In this document: positions 33,277-41,898 of the stretch, piece after piece
How positions within the stretch are numbered: position 1 is the stretch's first letter
How the letters are laid out: each line of letters begins with the position of its first letter
DNA from: Arboricoccus pini
GTDB lineage: Bacteria; Pseudomonadota; Alphaproteobacteria; Geminicoccales; Geminicoccaceae
Direction: 5' to 3'
DNA: 64,000 bases
NCBI RefSeq assembly: GCF_900187945.1
Contig: NZ_FYEH01000006.1
Location: forward strand, 186,001-250,000
Translations under genes and position numbers: made by a program
Notes under the pieces: model-generated
Told to the model about the DNA's origin: nothing
What the model saw: only the letters and a program-made list of their open reading frames with translations
Databases searched by the model: none

Positions 33277-36159
33277 TCAGTCGAAGTCGCTGACCTCGTT
33301 GCCGTCGACGCCACCCCGGCCCATCAGCACCTGCCGACGGCCGACATGGTCGGCCGAGGAGATAAGGCCGTCCTGCTCCATGCGTTCAATCAGCTTGGCG
33401 GCGCTGTTATAGCCGATCGACAGCTTGCGCTGCAGATAGGAGGTCGAGGCCTTGCCGTCGCGCGCGACGATCTGAATTGCCTGATTATAGACGGCATCGC
33501 CGCCAGCCGCACCTTCGACGCCGCCGAACGCCCCGACATCGTCGCCGCCACCCTCCATGCCACCCTCACTGGTCACGGCATCGTCGTAATCCGGAGTTCC
33601 TTGGGCCTTGAGATGCCTCACCACCTGCTCGACCTCGCCGTCCGTGACGAGGGCGCCATGGACGCGCACGATACGGTCGCCTGGCATCAGGTAGAGCATG
33701 TCGCCCTGACCCAGTAGCTGCTCAGCCCCGCCGTCGCCCAAGACCGTCCTGCTATCGATCTTGGAGGAAACCCGAAAGCTGATGCGGGATGGGAGGTTTG
33801 CCTTGATGACGCCGGTGATGACGTCGACGGAAGGCCGCTGGGTGGCGACGATCAAGTGAATCCCGGCGGCGCGCGCCTTCTGCGAGAGGCGCTGAATCGC
33901 GTTCTCGATCTCCTTGCCTGCCGTCAGCATCAGATCGGCCACTTCGTCGACGACGACGACGATCAGGGGCAACGGATCGTTGGCGAGCGGCTGCTCTTCG
34001 AAAATGGGCTGGCCTGTCGCGGGATCGAAGCCGGTGCGCACGCGACGTTTCAGCTCCTCGCCGCGTGCTCGCGCCTGCTCCAGGCGGCGGTTGAAGGCGA
34101 AGATGTCGCGCACGCCCAGATGCGACATCAGGCGGTAGCGCTCATCCATCTGACGGACGACCCACTTGAGCGCCACGACGGCCTTTTGCGGCTCAGTGAC
34201 GACTGGCGAGAGCAGATGCGGAATGTCGTCATAGACCGACAGCTCGATGACCTTGGGGTCGATCATGATGATACGGCACTGGTCGGGGGTCAGCCGATAT
34301 ACCAGCGAGAGGATCATCGAGTTGATGGCGACCGATTTGCCAGAGCCCGTCGTGCCGGCGATCAGAAGATGCGGCATGCGGGCGAGGTCGACGATGACGG
34401 GCTTGCCCGAGATGTCCTTGCCCAGCGCCAGCGCCAGCCTTGCCTCGCTGGAGCCGAATGGGCCGCTCTCCAGGATGTCGCGCAGATAGACCGTCTCACG
34501 GCGATCGTTGGGCAGCTCGATACCGATGACGTTGCGCCCCGGCACGGTCGCCACGCGGACGGAGAGAGCACAGAGCGAACGGGCGATATCGTCGGCAAGG
34601 CCGATGACGCGTTGCGAGCGGGTACCCGGTGCTGGCTCCAGCTCGTAGAGGGTAACGACCGGCCCTGGCTTGACGTCGATGATCTCGCCCTTGACGCCGA
34701 AATCGTCGAGGACGCTTTCAAGCTGGCGGGCATTCTCTTCGAGGACGCCCTTGGTGAGACCGGGATTGGCCGTGCGCTGCGGCACAGCCAGAAAATCGAG
34801 GCTGGGCAGCTCGAAGGATCGATCGCGTTCGCGATCGACAGGCGCCGGCGGTGAGGGGGGCGCGTTGCTACGCACGGGCGGGGGCGCATCGGCCGGACCG
34901 GCCACCCCGCGGAGCGGCGTCGGCAGTCGGCGCGCGGGCAGGGGACTCTCGGCCCGGGACTCGAGCCCGTTCTCGTCGTCATCGACATCGTCGTCGAGCG
35001 CGAGTGGCTCAGGCACCGGTACGGCGACCGCGCGTGCATCGCGGCCAAATGGCTGTTGCGGTTCGCTTGCGACTAGCGGACGCTCTTCCTGCGGCTCCGC
35101 TGGGGGTGTTTCGTCCTGCGGCTCCGGCCGGCTTCGCCGCCTCAGCTGAACGACCTTGCCATCCTCGCCGGTCTCGCCGCTGCTCAGCTTGGCGCGCAGA
35201 TTGCCGCCCAGGCGGCCCATGAGGCCGGGTTTGGCCTCGGCAGGCTCGGGCGGCTCGAATTCCGGCCGCTGGCGACGCGTGAAGCTCGGCACGACGTCCG
35301 GGGTGTTGTCGACGGCGTCCAAGTGGTCCTGGCGGGCAGCCCGCCGCGCGCGCATGGCTTCGAGCGCCACATCGTAGCCAGCGCTGGCCATGCCGGCAGC
35401 TGCGCCCGCCATGCGACCGGCGGCGGGACGTAGGAGCCGGCCTGTCCAGCCGGCGATGCGATTTAGGGTGCGAAGCAGGGTGGCGACGGCCAGCCGCGTT
35501 TCCCGCACGCGCAGGCCCAGCGCGACGAAGGCGAAAGCCGCGCAAACGACCGCCGCTATGAGGGCGAAGCCGCCGCGGCTGCCGCCGGCGATGGCGCCAA
35601 AGATGAAGTCGCCAGTGAAGCCGCCGAGGCCAACGCGATAGGGCCAGACGTCACGCGATGGCAGCGGGGCCACCGTCGCCAGCATCGCACTGGCGGCCAT
35701 GACGGCGAGCGGCAGGGCCAGGACCGGTAGCCAGGGCCAGGCGAGGGGGCGGTTGAAGACCAGCCGGATGCCCCACGCGATCGCCGCGACCATGGGCAGC
35801 CAAGCGGCGAAACCCACGACTTGGTAAAGGAGGTCGGCCAGGATCGCCGCCATGTAGCCGCCGGGATTGGTGACGGCAGCCGCCGTTGCCTGGCCCCAGG
35901 ACGGATCGTGTGGATTATAGCCGGCAAGAGCCACGAGGCCGAAGATGCCGAGCGCGATCACGCCAAGCCCGCCAACGAAGCGGCTGGCATTGCCGAAGAC
36001 GATGCTCGTCAGCGAAGCCTCGTCTTCCACAATTTCGGGACGCACGCTACTGCTGGTCGTCAGCGCCGGCGAGCGCACGGCACGACGCGTGCTCGGCAGA
36101 TCACGGGCACGACGTCCCTGATCTTCAGAGCGTCTGGGCGATACGCTCGAGCGCCGCAT
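33277..36159 (-). CDS. ftsK: DNA translocase FtsK
   Basis: Septal motor that pumps the chromosome termini into daughter cells and activates XerCD at dif. It is 960 aa. There are several N-terminal membrane helices (from about residue 60 to 220), a long Pro/Glu-rich linker (about 270-460), and a RecA-like motor with Walker A GTTGSGKSVAINSMI and Walker B LIVVVVDEVADLM. A C-terminal winged-helix gamma domain that reads KOPS contains STSYLQRKLSIGYNSAAKLI and ends GRRQVLMGRGG. The start overlaps the end of the upstream aminotransferase by 35 bases, so a later start cannot be excluded, but both genes are clearly in one operon. Confidence 0.95.
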   Translation of the reverse strand: MRRSSVSPRRSEDQGRRARDLPSTRRAVRSPALTTSSSVRPEIVEDEASLTSIVFGNASRFVGGLGVIALGIFGLVALAGYNPHDPSWGQATAAAVTNPGGYMAAILADLLYQVVGFAAWLPMVAAIAWGIRLVFNRPLAWPWLPVLALPLAVMAASAMLATVAPLPSRDVWPYRVGLGGFTGDFIFGAIAGGSRGGFALIAAVVCAAFAFVALGLRVRETRLAVATLLRTLNRIAGWTGRLLRPAAGRMAGAAAGMASAGYDVALEAMRARRAARQDHLDAVDNTPDVVPSFTRRQRPEFEPPEPAEAKPGLMGRLGGNLRAKLSSGETGEDGKVVQLRRRSRPEPQDETPPAEPQEERPLVASEPQQPFGRDARAVAVPVPEPLALDDDVDDDENGLESRAESPLPARRLPTPLRGVAGPADAPPPVRSNAPPSPPAPVDRERDRSFELPSLDFLAVPQRTANPGLTKGVLEENARQLESVLDDFGVKGEIIDVKPGPVVTLYELEPAPGTRSQRVIGLADDIARSLCALSVRVATVPGRNVIGIELPNDRRETVYLRDILESGPFGSSEARLALALGKDISGKPVIVDLARMPHLLIAGTTGSGKSVAINSMILSLVYRLTPDQCRIIMIDPKVIELSVYDDIPHLLSPVVTEPQKAVVALKWVVRQMDERYRLMSHLGVRDIFAFNRRLEQARARGEELKRRVRTGFDPATGQPIFEEQPLANDPLPLIVVVVDEVADLMLTAGKEIENAIQRLSQKARAAGIHLIVATQRPSVDVITGVIKANLPSRISFRVSSKIDSRTVLGDGGAEQLLGQGDMLYLMPGDRIVRVHGALVTDGEVEQVVRHLKAQGTPDYDDAVTSEGGMEGGGDDVGAFGGVEGAAGGDAVYNQAIQIVARDGKASTSYLQRKLSIGYNSAAKLIERMEQDGLISSADHVGRRQVLMGRGGVDGNEVSDFD

Positions 36160-37333
36160 CGATCATCCCTTCTTCATGAACCAGGGCGACTCGGAGATAG
36201 TCGCGACCCGGGTTGATACCGTTCGTGTCGGTGACAGCCAGATAGCTGCCAGGCAGGACCTTTACCCCTGCCTCACACCACAATTTCAGCGCTGCCGCCT
36301 CGCCGGACAGGCCGGTCTCGGCGACATTCAGCCAGAGAAAGAAGCCGCCGGCCGGGCGGAAGAAGTCGAAGCGTCCCTGCAGTCTCTTGGCAGCGAGATC
36401 GAATTTGCGGCGATAGGCCAGCCGGTTGCTCTCGACATGCGCGTCGTCGCGCCAGAGCGCGGTCGCCGCTGCCATCAAAGGCATCGGCTGGACCGCCGCC
36501 CCGTAGGCACGCAGGCGGAGGAAACGACTAAGCACCTCGCTGTCACCCGCAACGAATCCTGAGCGCAGGCCCGGGGCACTCGAGCGCTTGGAGAGCGAGT
36601 GCATCGTCACGACGTTGGAAAAGTCGCCCCCTTCGGCCAGCGCAGCGTTCAGGCCCGAAGCGGGCGGCTCGCGATCGAAGATCTCTGCATAGCATTCATC
36701 GACGATGAGCAGGAAACCGTGGGTCCGGGCGAGGCGGACCAGCCGGCGCAGATACGCAAGATCGGCTACGGCACCCTGGGGATTGGCGGGCGTACAGATG
36801 AAACAGGCCGAGGTGCGATCCAGCACCGCGGGCTCCAACTGATCGAGATCGGGCAGGAAGCCGCTTGCCGCGTCCGCTCTTAGGTAAATGGGCTCCGCGC
36901 CGGCGATCGTGGCGGCACCGACATAGGTCGAGTAGACCGGGTTCGGAACCAGAACCACGGGCCGCCCACCGAACCGCGATACGTCCGGTGTGACGATCTG
37001 GGGCAGCATGAACAGCCCCTCCTTCGTGCCTGCCAGCGGTACGATATGCCGCTCCGGATCGAGCGCTGCCTCTGGCAGGCCGAAACGCCGGATCATCCAA
37101 CCGGCCGCGGCCTCGCGAAAGGCAGCCGTACCGGCCATGGGCGGATAGCGGTTCCAGTTCGCCGACTCCTCGGCGATCGTGGTCGCCAGAAGAGCTGGAG
37201 GCGCGTGCTTGGGCTCGCCTATCGAGAGATCGAAAGGAGGTGCGCCCGGCGTCTTGCCCGCCAATAGCTGGGCCAGTCGCCGGAACGGAAAATCGTTCAG
37301 GCCGTCGAGCCGGTCGTTCCACTTCATCGGCAT
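36125..37333 (-). CDS. Class I/II PLP aminotransferase (DapC-like, succinyl-diaminopimelate aminotransferase family)
   Basis: Fold-type I PLP enzyme of 402 aa, likely cytosolic. The substrate-binding N-terminus reads FDLSIGEPKHAPPALL. VPLAGTKEGLFMLPQ, the Asn-Pro loop CTPANPQGAV and the Asp of LLIVDECYAEIFD contact PLP. The Schiff-base Lys is in MHSLSKRSSAPGLRSGFVAG. The late Arg (DYLRVALVHEEG) binds the carboxylate. This subgroup is often annotated DapC, in lysine/peptidoglycan precursor synthesis, which suits a place beside ftsK and lolA, but aromatic or other amino-group donors are possible. The start is ATG 37333 or 37327; a frame from 37507 is less likely. Confidence 0.88.
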   Translation of the reverse strand: MPMKWNDRLDGLNDFPFRRLAQLLAGKTPGAPPFDLSIGEPKHAPPALLATTIAEESANWNRYPPMAGTAAFREAAAGWMIRRFGLPEAALDPERHIVPLAGTKEGLFMLPQIVTPDVSRFGGRPVVLVPNPVYSTYVGAATIAGAEPIYLRADAASGFLPDLDQLEPAVLDRTSACFICTPANPQGAVADLAYLRRLVRLARTHGFLLIVDECYAEIFDREPPASGLNAALAEGGDFSNVVTMHSLSKRSSAPGLRSGFVAGDSEVLSRFLRLRAYGAAVQPMPLMAAATALWRDDAHVESNRLAYRRKFDLAAKRLQGRFDFFRPAGGFFLWLNVAETGLSGEAAALKLWCEAGVKVLPGSYLAVTDTNGINPGRDYLRVALVHEEGMIDAALERIAQTL

Positions 37334-37460
37334 GAGGCGGCTTTTCGCTCGCTCCTTTCGGTCGCGGCCTGGGCGGGGCCGCTCAAAGGGATTTCGATCC
37401 AGCTTTAACACCAGGTCGCAAGTTCCTTCAACCACGTGATTTCTTTGCGACGAGAACACC

Positions 37461-37470
37461 ACTCGAGTGT
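37461..37470. promoter_or_regulatory. Palindrome in the aminotransferase/TAXI divergent region
   Basis: CACTCGAGTG is a perfect 10-base palindrome in the 240-base gap between two divergent operons, a position expected for an operator. No matching regulator gene is nearby, so the function is a guess. Confidence 0.25.
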
Positions 37471-37572
37471 GTCTGTCATGTCGGTCGAGACGGCCTCGCG
37501 GCAGCAATGTACTGGCGATTTCGCGCTGTTGCGCTACCTCTTGAGCGCCACCAAACCCCTGTCAGGTCCGCC

Positions 37573-38610
37573 ATGTCCGCGCCATTGACGCTACCCCGCC
37601 GGAGCCTGGGTCTGGCGGCTCTCACCCTGGCCTTCTCCGCTTCTCGGTCCCGAGGTCAGGATGCGTCGACGACGACATTCTTTCGAATCGGCACAGGCGG
37701 CGTCAGCGGCGCTTATTTCGCCGTGGGTAGCGCGCTCGCCAGCGCCTTGAGCGATCCCCCGGGCTCGCCGCCCTGCCGGCGGCAGGACGAATGCGGGATC
37801 GAGGGTCTGGTAGCAACGGCCCAGACCAGTGCGGGCTCGGTCGCCAACGTGGGCGATCTCGCCTCGGGTGTGGTCGAAAGCGCCTTCGTGCAAAGCGACG
37901 TCGCCTTTATGGCGACGCAAGGCAAGGGACCGTTCAAGGCCGGACCGGTCGGCGATCTGAGGGCACTGGCGGCCTTCTACACTGAGAGCCTGCATCTCGT
38001 CCTTAGAGCCGGCCTGGAGGCTAAGAGCATTGCAGAAGCACTGCACGGCCGCCGCGTGGCGTTGGACGAGGAGGGCTCGGGCACACTGCTGCAAGCTCGA
38101 TTTCTGCTGGAGGCCTCGGGGCTGAACGAAAAGGACCTTAAGCCCTTTTACGTCAAGCCAGCAGCCGCGCTCGCCATGCTGGGAGAAGGCCGTCTTGATG
38201 CCATGCTTGTCACGGGCGGCGTACCGATGCCGCCCGTCGCTGAGGCCATCTCCTCCAAAGCGGCAACACTGCTGCCGATCGAGGGCAAGGCGATCGATTC
38301 CCTGCTCCAGCGCTATCCCTTCCTCACCCGCACCATCATTCCGGCCAGCGCCTATGGACTCGCCGCCGACACACCCAGCATCGGCGTGACGGCGCAATGG
38401 CTGGTCAGCGACAAGCTCAGCGACGCCATGGCCTTCAATCTCGTACGCGTTCTCTTTACCAAGCGGACCATGGACATTTTGGCAAAATCCCATCCTCGCG
38501 GTGCCGACATCACGCCGGCCAATGCCTTCTCCGGCCTGGCGGTGCCGCTGCATCCAGGCGCCTTGCGCTTCTATCGCGAGCAGGGCCTGGCGCCAGCCGA
38601 TGCGCATTGA
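37573..38610 (+). CDS. TAXI-family periplasmic solute-binding protein
   Basis: Extracytoplasmic binding protein of the TAXI (TRAP-associated extracytoplasmic immunogenic) family, 345 aa. The leader contains LPRRSLGLAALTLAFSA, a twin-arginine-like motif, and a cleavage near SRG-QDA. The mature start FFRIGTGGVSGAYFAVGSAL is the TAXI ligand-loop signature. Then come GIEGLVATAQTSAGSVANV, DVAFMATQGKG and a late FNLVRVLFTKR. TAXI proteins usually serve TRAP permeases, but here the next genes are an ABC-2-type ATPase and permease, with an 11-base overlap. The ligand is unknown; glutamate-like or carboxylate ligands are known for some members. Confidence 0.87.
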   Translation: MSAPLTLPRRSLGLAALTLAFSASRSRGQDASTTTFFRIGTGGVSGAYFAVGSALASALSDPPGSPPCRRQDECGIEGLVATAQTSAGSVANVGDLASGVVESAFVQSDVAFMATQGKGPFKAGPVGDLRALAAFYTESLHLVLRAGLEAKSIAEALHGRRVALDEEGSGTLLQARFLLEASGLNEKDLKPFYVKPAAALAMLGEGRLDAMLVTGGVPMPPVAEAISSKAATLLPIEGKAIDSLLQRYPFLTRTIIPASAYGLAADTPSIGVTAQWLVSDKLSDAMAFNLVRVLFTKRTMDILAKSHPRGADITPANAFSGLAVPLHPGALRFYREQGLAPADAH

Positions 38611-39373
38611 GCCAGGGCTGGAGCCGAACCGCCTCATCGAGCCGGCCATCAATGTCTTCGAACTCAGCAAGAGCTATGGCGAGACGGTGGCGGTCGACCG
38701 GCTGAGCTTCAGTGTCGCCCCGGGGCAGACCGTGGCCCTTCTTGGTGCCAATGGTGCTGGGAAAACGACGACCATCGCCATGCTCCTCGGCCTCCTGTCG
38801 CCGAGCGAGGGCAGTATCCGGCTCTTTGGTCTCGAGATGCCGAAGCACCGCTACCGGGTGCTGTCGGCCATGAACTTCTCCAGTCCTTATGTCGACATGC
38901 CGATGCGCCTGACGGTCCGGCAGAATCTGCGTATCTATGCGGGCCTCTATGGCATCGAGCGACCGCACGAACGCATAGCGCAGTTGGCGCGCGACCTCGA
39001 TCTCGAAAGCTTCTTCGACCGGGCGACGGGAAGGCTTTCAGCCGGGCAAAAGACCCGCGTGATGCTGGCCAAGGCGCTCATCAACGAGCCTTTGCTCCTC
39101 CTCCTGGACGAGCCCACCGCCTCGCTCGACCCGGATACGGCCGATCAACTGCGCACGATGCTCCTGGATTATCAAAGGCGCAAAGGTGCGACGGTCTTCC
39201 TGGCGTCGCACAATATGGGCGAGGTCGAACGCATGGCCGATCGCGTCCTCGTCCTTAATCGGGGCCGGCTCGTCGACGAAGGCACGCCCGAGGAACTCAT
39301 GACCCGCTACCAACGCCTAAATCTCGAGGAGGTCTTCCTCGACATCGCCCGCGAGCGTCGCCATGTTCGCTGA
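38600..39373 (+). CDS. ABC-2-type transporter ATP-binding protein
   Basis: ATPase subunit of an ABC exporter, 257 aa. Walker A is LLGANGAGKTTTIAMLLG, the signature is RLSAGQKTRVMLAKAL, Walker B is LLLLLDEPTASLDPDT, and the H-loop is VFLASHNMGEVERM. The N-terminal YGETVAVDRLSFSVAPG and the late LEEVFLDIAR are typical of the DRA/NodI-like ABC-2 class. The ATG at 38600 lies inside the end of the TAXI gene and the stop lies inside the permease gene (11-base overlaps on both sides). The three products are therefore made together. Export of a polysaccharide, lipid or drug-like molecule is usual for this class. Confidence 0.9.
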   Translation: MRIEPGLEPNRLIEPAINVFELSKSYGETVAVDRLSFSVAPGQTVALLGANGAGKTTTIAMLLGLLSPSEGSIRLFGLEMPKHRYRVLSAMNFSSPYVDMPMRLTVRQNLRIYAGLYGIERPHERIAQLARDLDLESFFDRATGRLSAGQKTRVMLAKALINEPLLLLLDEPTASLDPDTADQLRTMLLDYQRRKGATVFLASHNMGEVERMADRVLVLNRGRLVDEGTPEELMTRYQRLNLEEVFLDIARERRHVR

Positions 39374-40214
39374 ACCGGAACAGAGCTTCGTGCCGGCCGA
39401 GCTCGGCTTCGATCCGCGCCGCTCGGTCCGGCGCATGCTGGCGGTCATGCAGCGCCATCTGTTTCTTCTCACCGGCTCCTGGCCAAGGCTCTTCGAGCTG
39501 GTCTACTGGCCGACGGTGCAGATGATCCTTTGGGGCTTCATTACGCGCTTTCTGGTCACGGAAAGCAGCTTCGTTGCCCAGTCAGCCGGTATCTTCCTCT
39601 CAGCCGTTCTCCTTTGGGACACGCTTTTTCGTGGCCAGCTCGGTTTCTCGCTCGCCTTTCTCGAAGAACTCTATGCGCGCCATCTGGGCCATCTCTTCGT
39701 CAGTCCGCTTAGGCCCTGGGAGCTCGTGGTCGCCGTCTTCGGCATCAGTCTCGTGCGCGTCCTGGTCGGCATCGGCGGCGCCATGCTGCTGGCCGTGCCG
39801 ATCTTCCATTTCTGGTTGCCAGGCGTACTCGGCTGGGCCCTGCTTCCCTTCTTCGCCATGCTCTTGATGTTCGGCTGGTCGATCGGCCTGATCATTGCAG
39901 GGTGCCTCCTGCGCCTTGGACTGGGGGCAGAAAGCCTAGCCTGGGGCATCGTCTTTCTCCTCCAACCCCTCTCGGGCGTGTACTATCCGGTGAAGACCTT
40001 GCCAGGATTCCTGCAGCCCATCGCTTGGTGCCTCCCTTCCGCGCATGTCTTTGAGGGCATGCGTGCCGTCCTGGTCGAGAATAGCTTCGATCTGACGCAT
40101 TTCTTCCTGGGGCTGCTGACACTGGCCGTCTGGATGGCGGTCGCGGCCTTCTTTTTCATTCTCTGCTTCCGGCACGCGCTCCGCGAGGGACTCCTGCTGC
40201 GCCAGGGAGAATGA
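39363..40214 (+). CDS. ABC-2-type transporter permease
   Basis: Membrane subunit of the same ABC transporter, 283 aa with about six membrane helices: ELVYWPTVQMILWGFITRFL, then a long amphipathic coupling region (FLEELYARHLGHLFVSPLRP, the usual EARxxG-like loop), LVVAVFGISLVRVLVGIGGA, LLPFFAMLLMFGWSIGLIIA, WGIVFLLQPLSGVYYPVKTL and a last helix before LCFRHALREGLLL. The PLSGVYYPVKTLP segment is diagnostic of ABC-2 permeases. It overlaps the ATPase gene by 11 bases and ends the operon. Confidence 0.9.
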   Translation: MFAEPEQSFVPAELGFDPRRSVRRMLAVMQRHLFLLTGSWPRLFELVYWPTVQMILWGFITRFLVTESSFVAQSAGIFLSAVLLWDTLFRGQLGFSLAFLEELYARHLGHLFVSPLRPWELVVAVFGISLVRVLVGIGGAMLLAVPIFHFWLPGVLGWALLPFFAMLLMFGWSIGLIIAGCLLRLGLGAESLAWGIVFLLQPLSGVYYPVKTLPGFLQPIAWCLPSAHVFEGMRAVLVENSFDLTHFFLGLLTLAVWMAVAAFFFILCFRHALREGLLLRQGE

Positions 40215-40316
40215 GGCAAGAGGACGAGATTAGGAAGAACGCGGCCGATTTGACGCCCAGTACGAAGGGGTCGAAGGAGGCGCAGAACACAGGTTTGGCA
40301 AGCAACGGATATCGCC

Positions 40317-41540
40317 ATGACGCATGCGGGCGGCAGTGACAGCCTTATGGACAGGATCGTGGCGAGCCCGGCTTTCGCACGCGCGGTGACAACGCTGGCG
40401 GCAGAGCATGAGCAGACGGTAGCCGACATCATCGAACTGACCGAGATCCCCGCACCTTCGCGCCAGGAGGCAAAACGGGCGGCGGCATTCGAGGCGAAGC
40501 TCAGAGCGCACGGACTTGAGGACGTCGAACAGGATGTCATGGGCAATGTCCTGGGACGGCGCCGGGGGACGGGCAACGGCGCCGTCTTCATGCTGGCGGC
40601 GCATCTGGACACGGTCTTTCCGGCGGAAACGGAGATCAAGGTCCGCCAAGAGGGCACGCGACTGCTCGCACCTGGCATCGGCGACGATACGCGCAGCCTC
40701 GCCATGCAGCTGGCTCTCCTCCGCGCCATGGATCAAGCCGGGATCAGGACGCGCAGCGACATCGTCTTTGTCGGTAATGTGGGCGAGGAGACCGATCTTC
40801 GTGGCTCGCGCTATCTTGTCAGCGAGGGGCACTACGCGCAGCGAATCGGTGCCTTCGTCACGCTGGACGGCGCTGATCCCGGACAGCTGACGATCCAGGG
40901 CGTCGGCGCGCGCAGCTACCGCCTGACTCTGCGGGGTGCAGGGGGCCACGCCTATGGTCGCTTCGGCGCGCCCAATCCGGCCTTCGCGCTTGGCCGCATC
41001 ATTGCCGATTTTGCCTCGATGCCGGTGGCTCTGGAACCCAAGGGCAGCCTCAATGTGGGTCGGATCGGCGGTGGCACGGCTACCAATGCGATACCCGAGA
41101 TTGTCTGGGCGGATTTCGAGATCCGGGCGCCGGACGCCCAGGAACTCGATCGCATGGACGAGACCTTCAAGGCTATCGTGCGAGAGGCGATCGCGGCCGA
41201 GACGCTGGCGCGTCCGGGGGAGGACGAAACGCTCGTCTTCGAGCTCGACCTCGTCGAGGATATTCCGGGCGGCCGGACGGACGAGGGAGCGGAGATCGTC
41301 CAGCATGCGAAAGCGGCCTTGCGAAGCCAGGGGTTCGAGCCCGAACTCAGGCCCGCCATCACCGATGCCAACAGTGCCATGAGCGTCGGCATACCGGCCA
41401 TGATGCTCAGTGCCGGCGGCAGCGGCGGAGGTGCCCACACGCTGGATGAATGGATCGACATCGAGCCGACCCAGCATCTGCGTGGGATGAAGGCAGCGCT
41501 GGCGGCAATCCTGGCCGTTGCCGGCATGGAACTCGACTAG
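40317..41540 (+). CDS. M20-family metallopeptidase (PepT-like)
   Basis: Zinc-dependent amino-/di-/tripeptidase or amidohydrolase of 407 aa. Metal ligands appear in order: the His of LAAHLDTVFP, the Asp of PGIGDDTRSLAMQL, the catalytic Glu pair in GNVGEETDLRGSRY, the Asp of VTLDGADPG, and the late His in GGSGGGAHTLDEWID. The dimerisation lid domain (SYRLTLRGAGGHAYGRFGAP) lies between. It is cytosolic, with no signal peptide. It is a single gene about 100 bases after the ABC operon and convergent with the ferredoxin gene. The natural substrate is unknown. Confidence 0.88.
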   Translation: MTHAGGSDSLMDRIVASPAFARAVTTLAAEHEQTVADIIELTEIPAPSRQEAKRAAAFEAKLRAHGLEDVEQDVMGNVLGRRRGTGNGAVFMLAAHLDTVFPAETEIKVRQEGTRLLAPGIGDDTRSLAMQLALLRAMDQAGIRTRSDIVFVGNVGEETDLRGSRYLVSEGHYAQRIGAFVTLDGADPGQLTIQGVGARSYRLTLRGAGGHAYGRFGAPNPAFALGRIIADFASMPVALEPKGSLNVGRIGGGTATNAIPEIVWADFEIRAPDAQELDRMDETFKAIVREAIAAETLARPGEDETLVFELDLVEDIPGGRTDEGAEIVQHAKAALRSQGFEPELRPAITDANSAMSVGIPAMMLSAGGSGGGAHTLDEWIDIEPTQHLRGMKAALAAILAVAGMELD

Positions 41541-41571
41541 GCGGCCAACGCCGCGCCAGCCGGATCGGCCC

Positions 41572-41886
41572 TCAGGCCGGTTTTAGGCTTACGCGCATGC
41601 CGTCGAGTTCCGGCCGGAGACGGATCTGGCAGCCAAGGCGGGAGGTCTCCTCGATACCCGGGACGATATCCAGCATCTCGTCCTCTTCGGGCGCCGAAGG
41701 CGGCAGAAGGTCGAACCAGGGATCCGAGACGACGACATGACATGTGGCGCAAGCGCAGGCGCCCCCACAGGTTCCCTCGATGAGATCGGCATCCCGGCCA
41801 ATCTCCATGAGAGAGCGCCCTGCCTCTGCCTCGAGCGTCTGCTCCCGACCGTCGGGCAGGATGAAGGTAACGGCGAGGCCCGTCAT
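41572..41886 (-). CDS. [2Fe-2S] ferredoxin (adrenodoxin/plant-type fold)
   Basis: Small electron carrier of 104 aa. The cluster ligands are in TCGGACACATCHVVVSD: C-x5-C-x2-C, with an extra Cys inside the loop, and the fourth Cys in SRLGCQIRLRPELDG. The N-terminal VTFILPDGREQTLEAEAGRS is the usual beta-grasp start. This adrenodoxin-like type feeds electrons to P450s, Rieske oxygenases or Fe-S assembly. It lies 12 bases after the ProV-type ATPase gene on the same strand. In a region of betaine breakdown it could serve the missing Rieske-type betaine monooxygenase, but that is only inference. Confidence 0.9.
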   Translation of the reverse strand: MTGLAVTFILPDGREQTLEAEAGRSLMEIGRDADLIEGTCGGACACATCHVVVSDPWFDLLPPSAPEEDEMLDIVPGIEETSRLGCQIRLRPELDGMRVSLKPA

Positions 41887-41898
41887 CGACTCGCGAAC

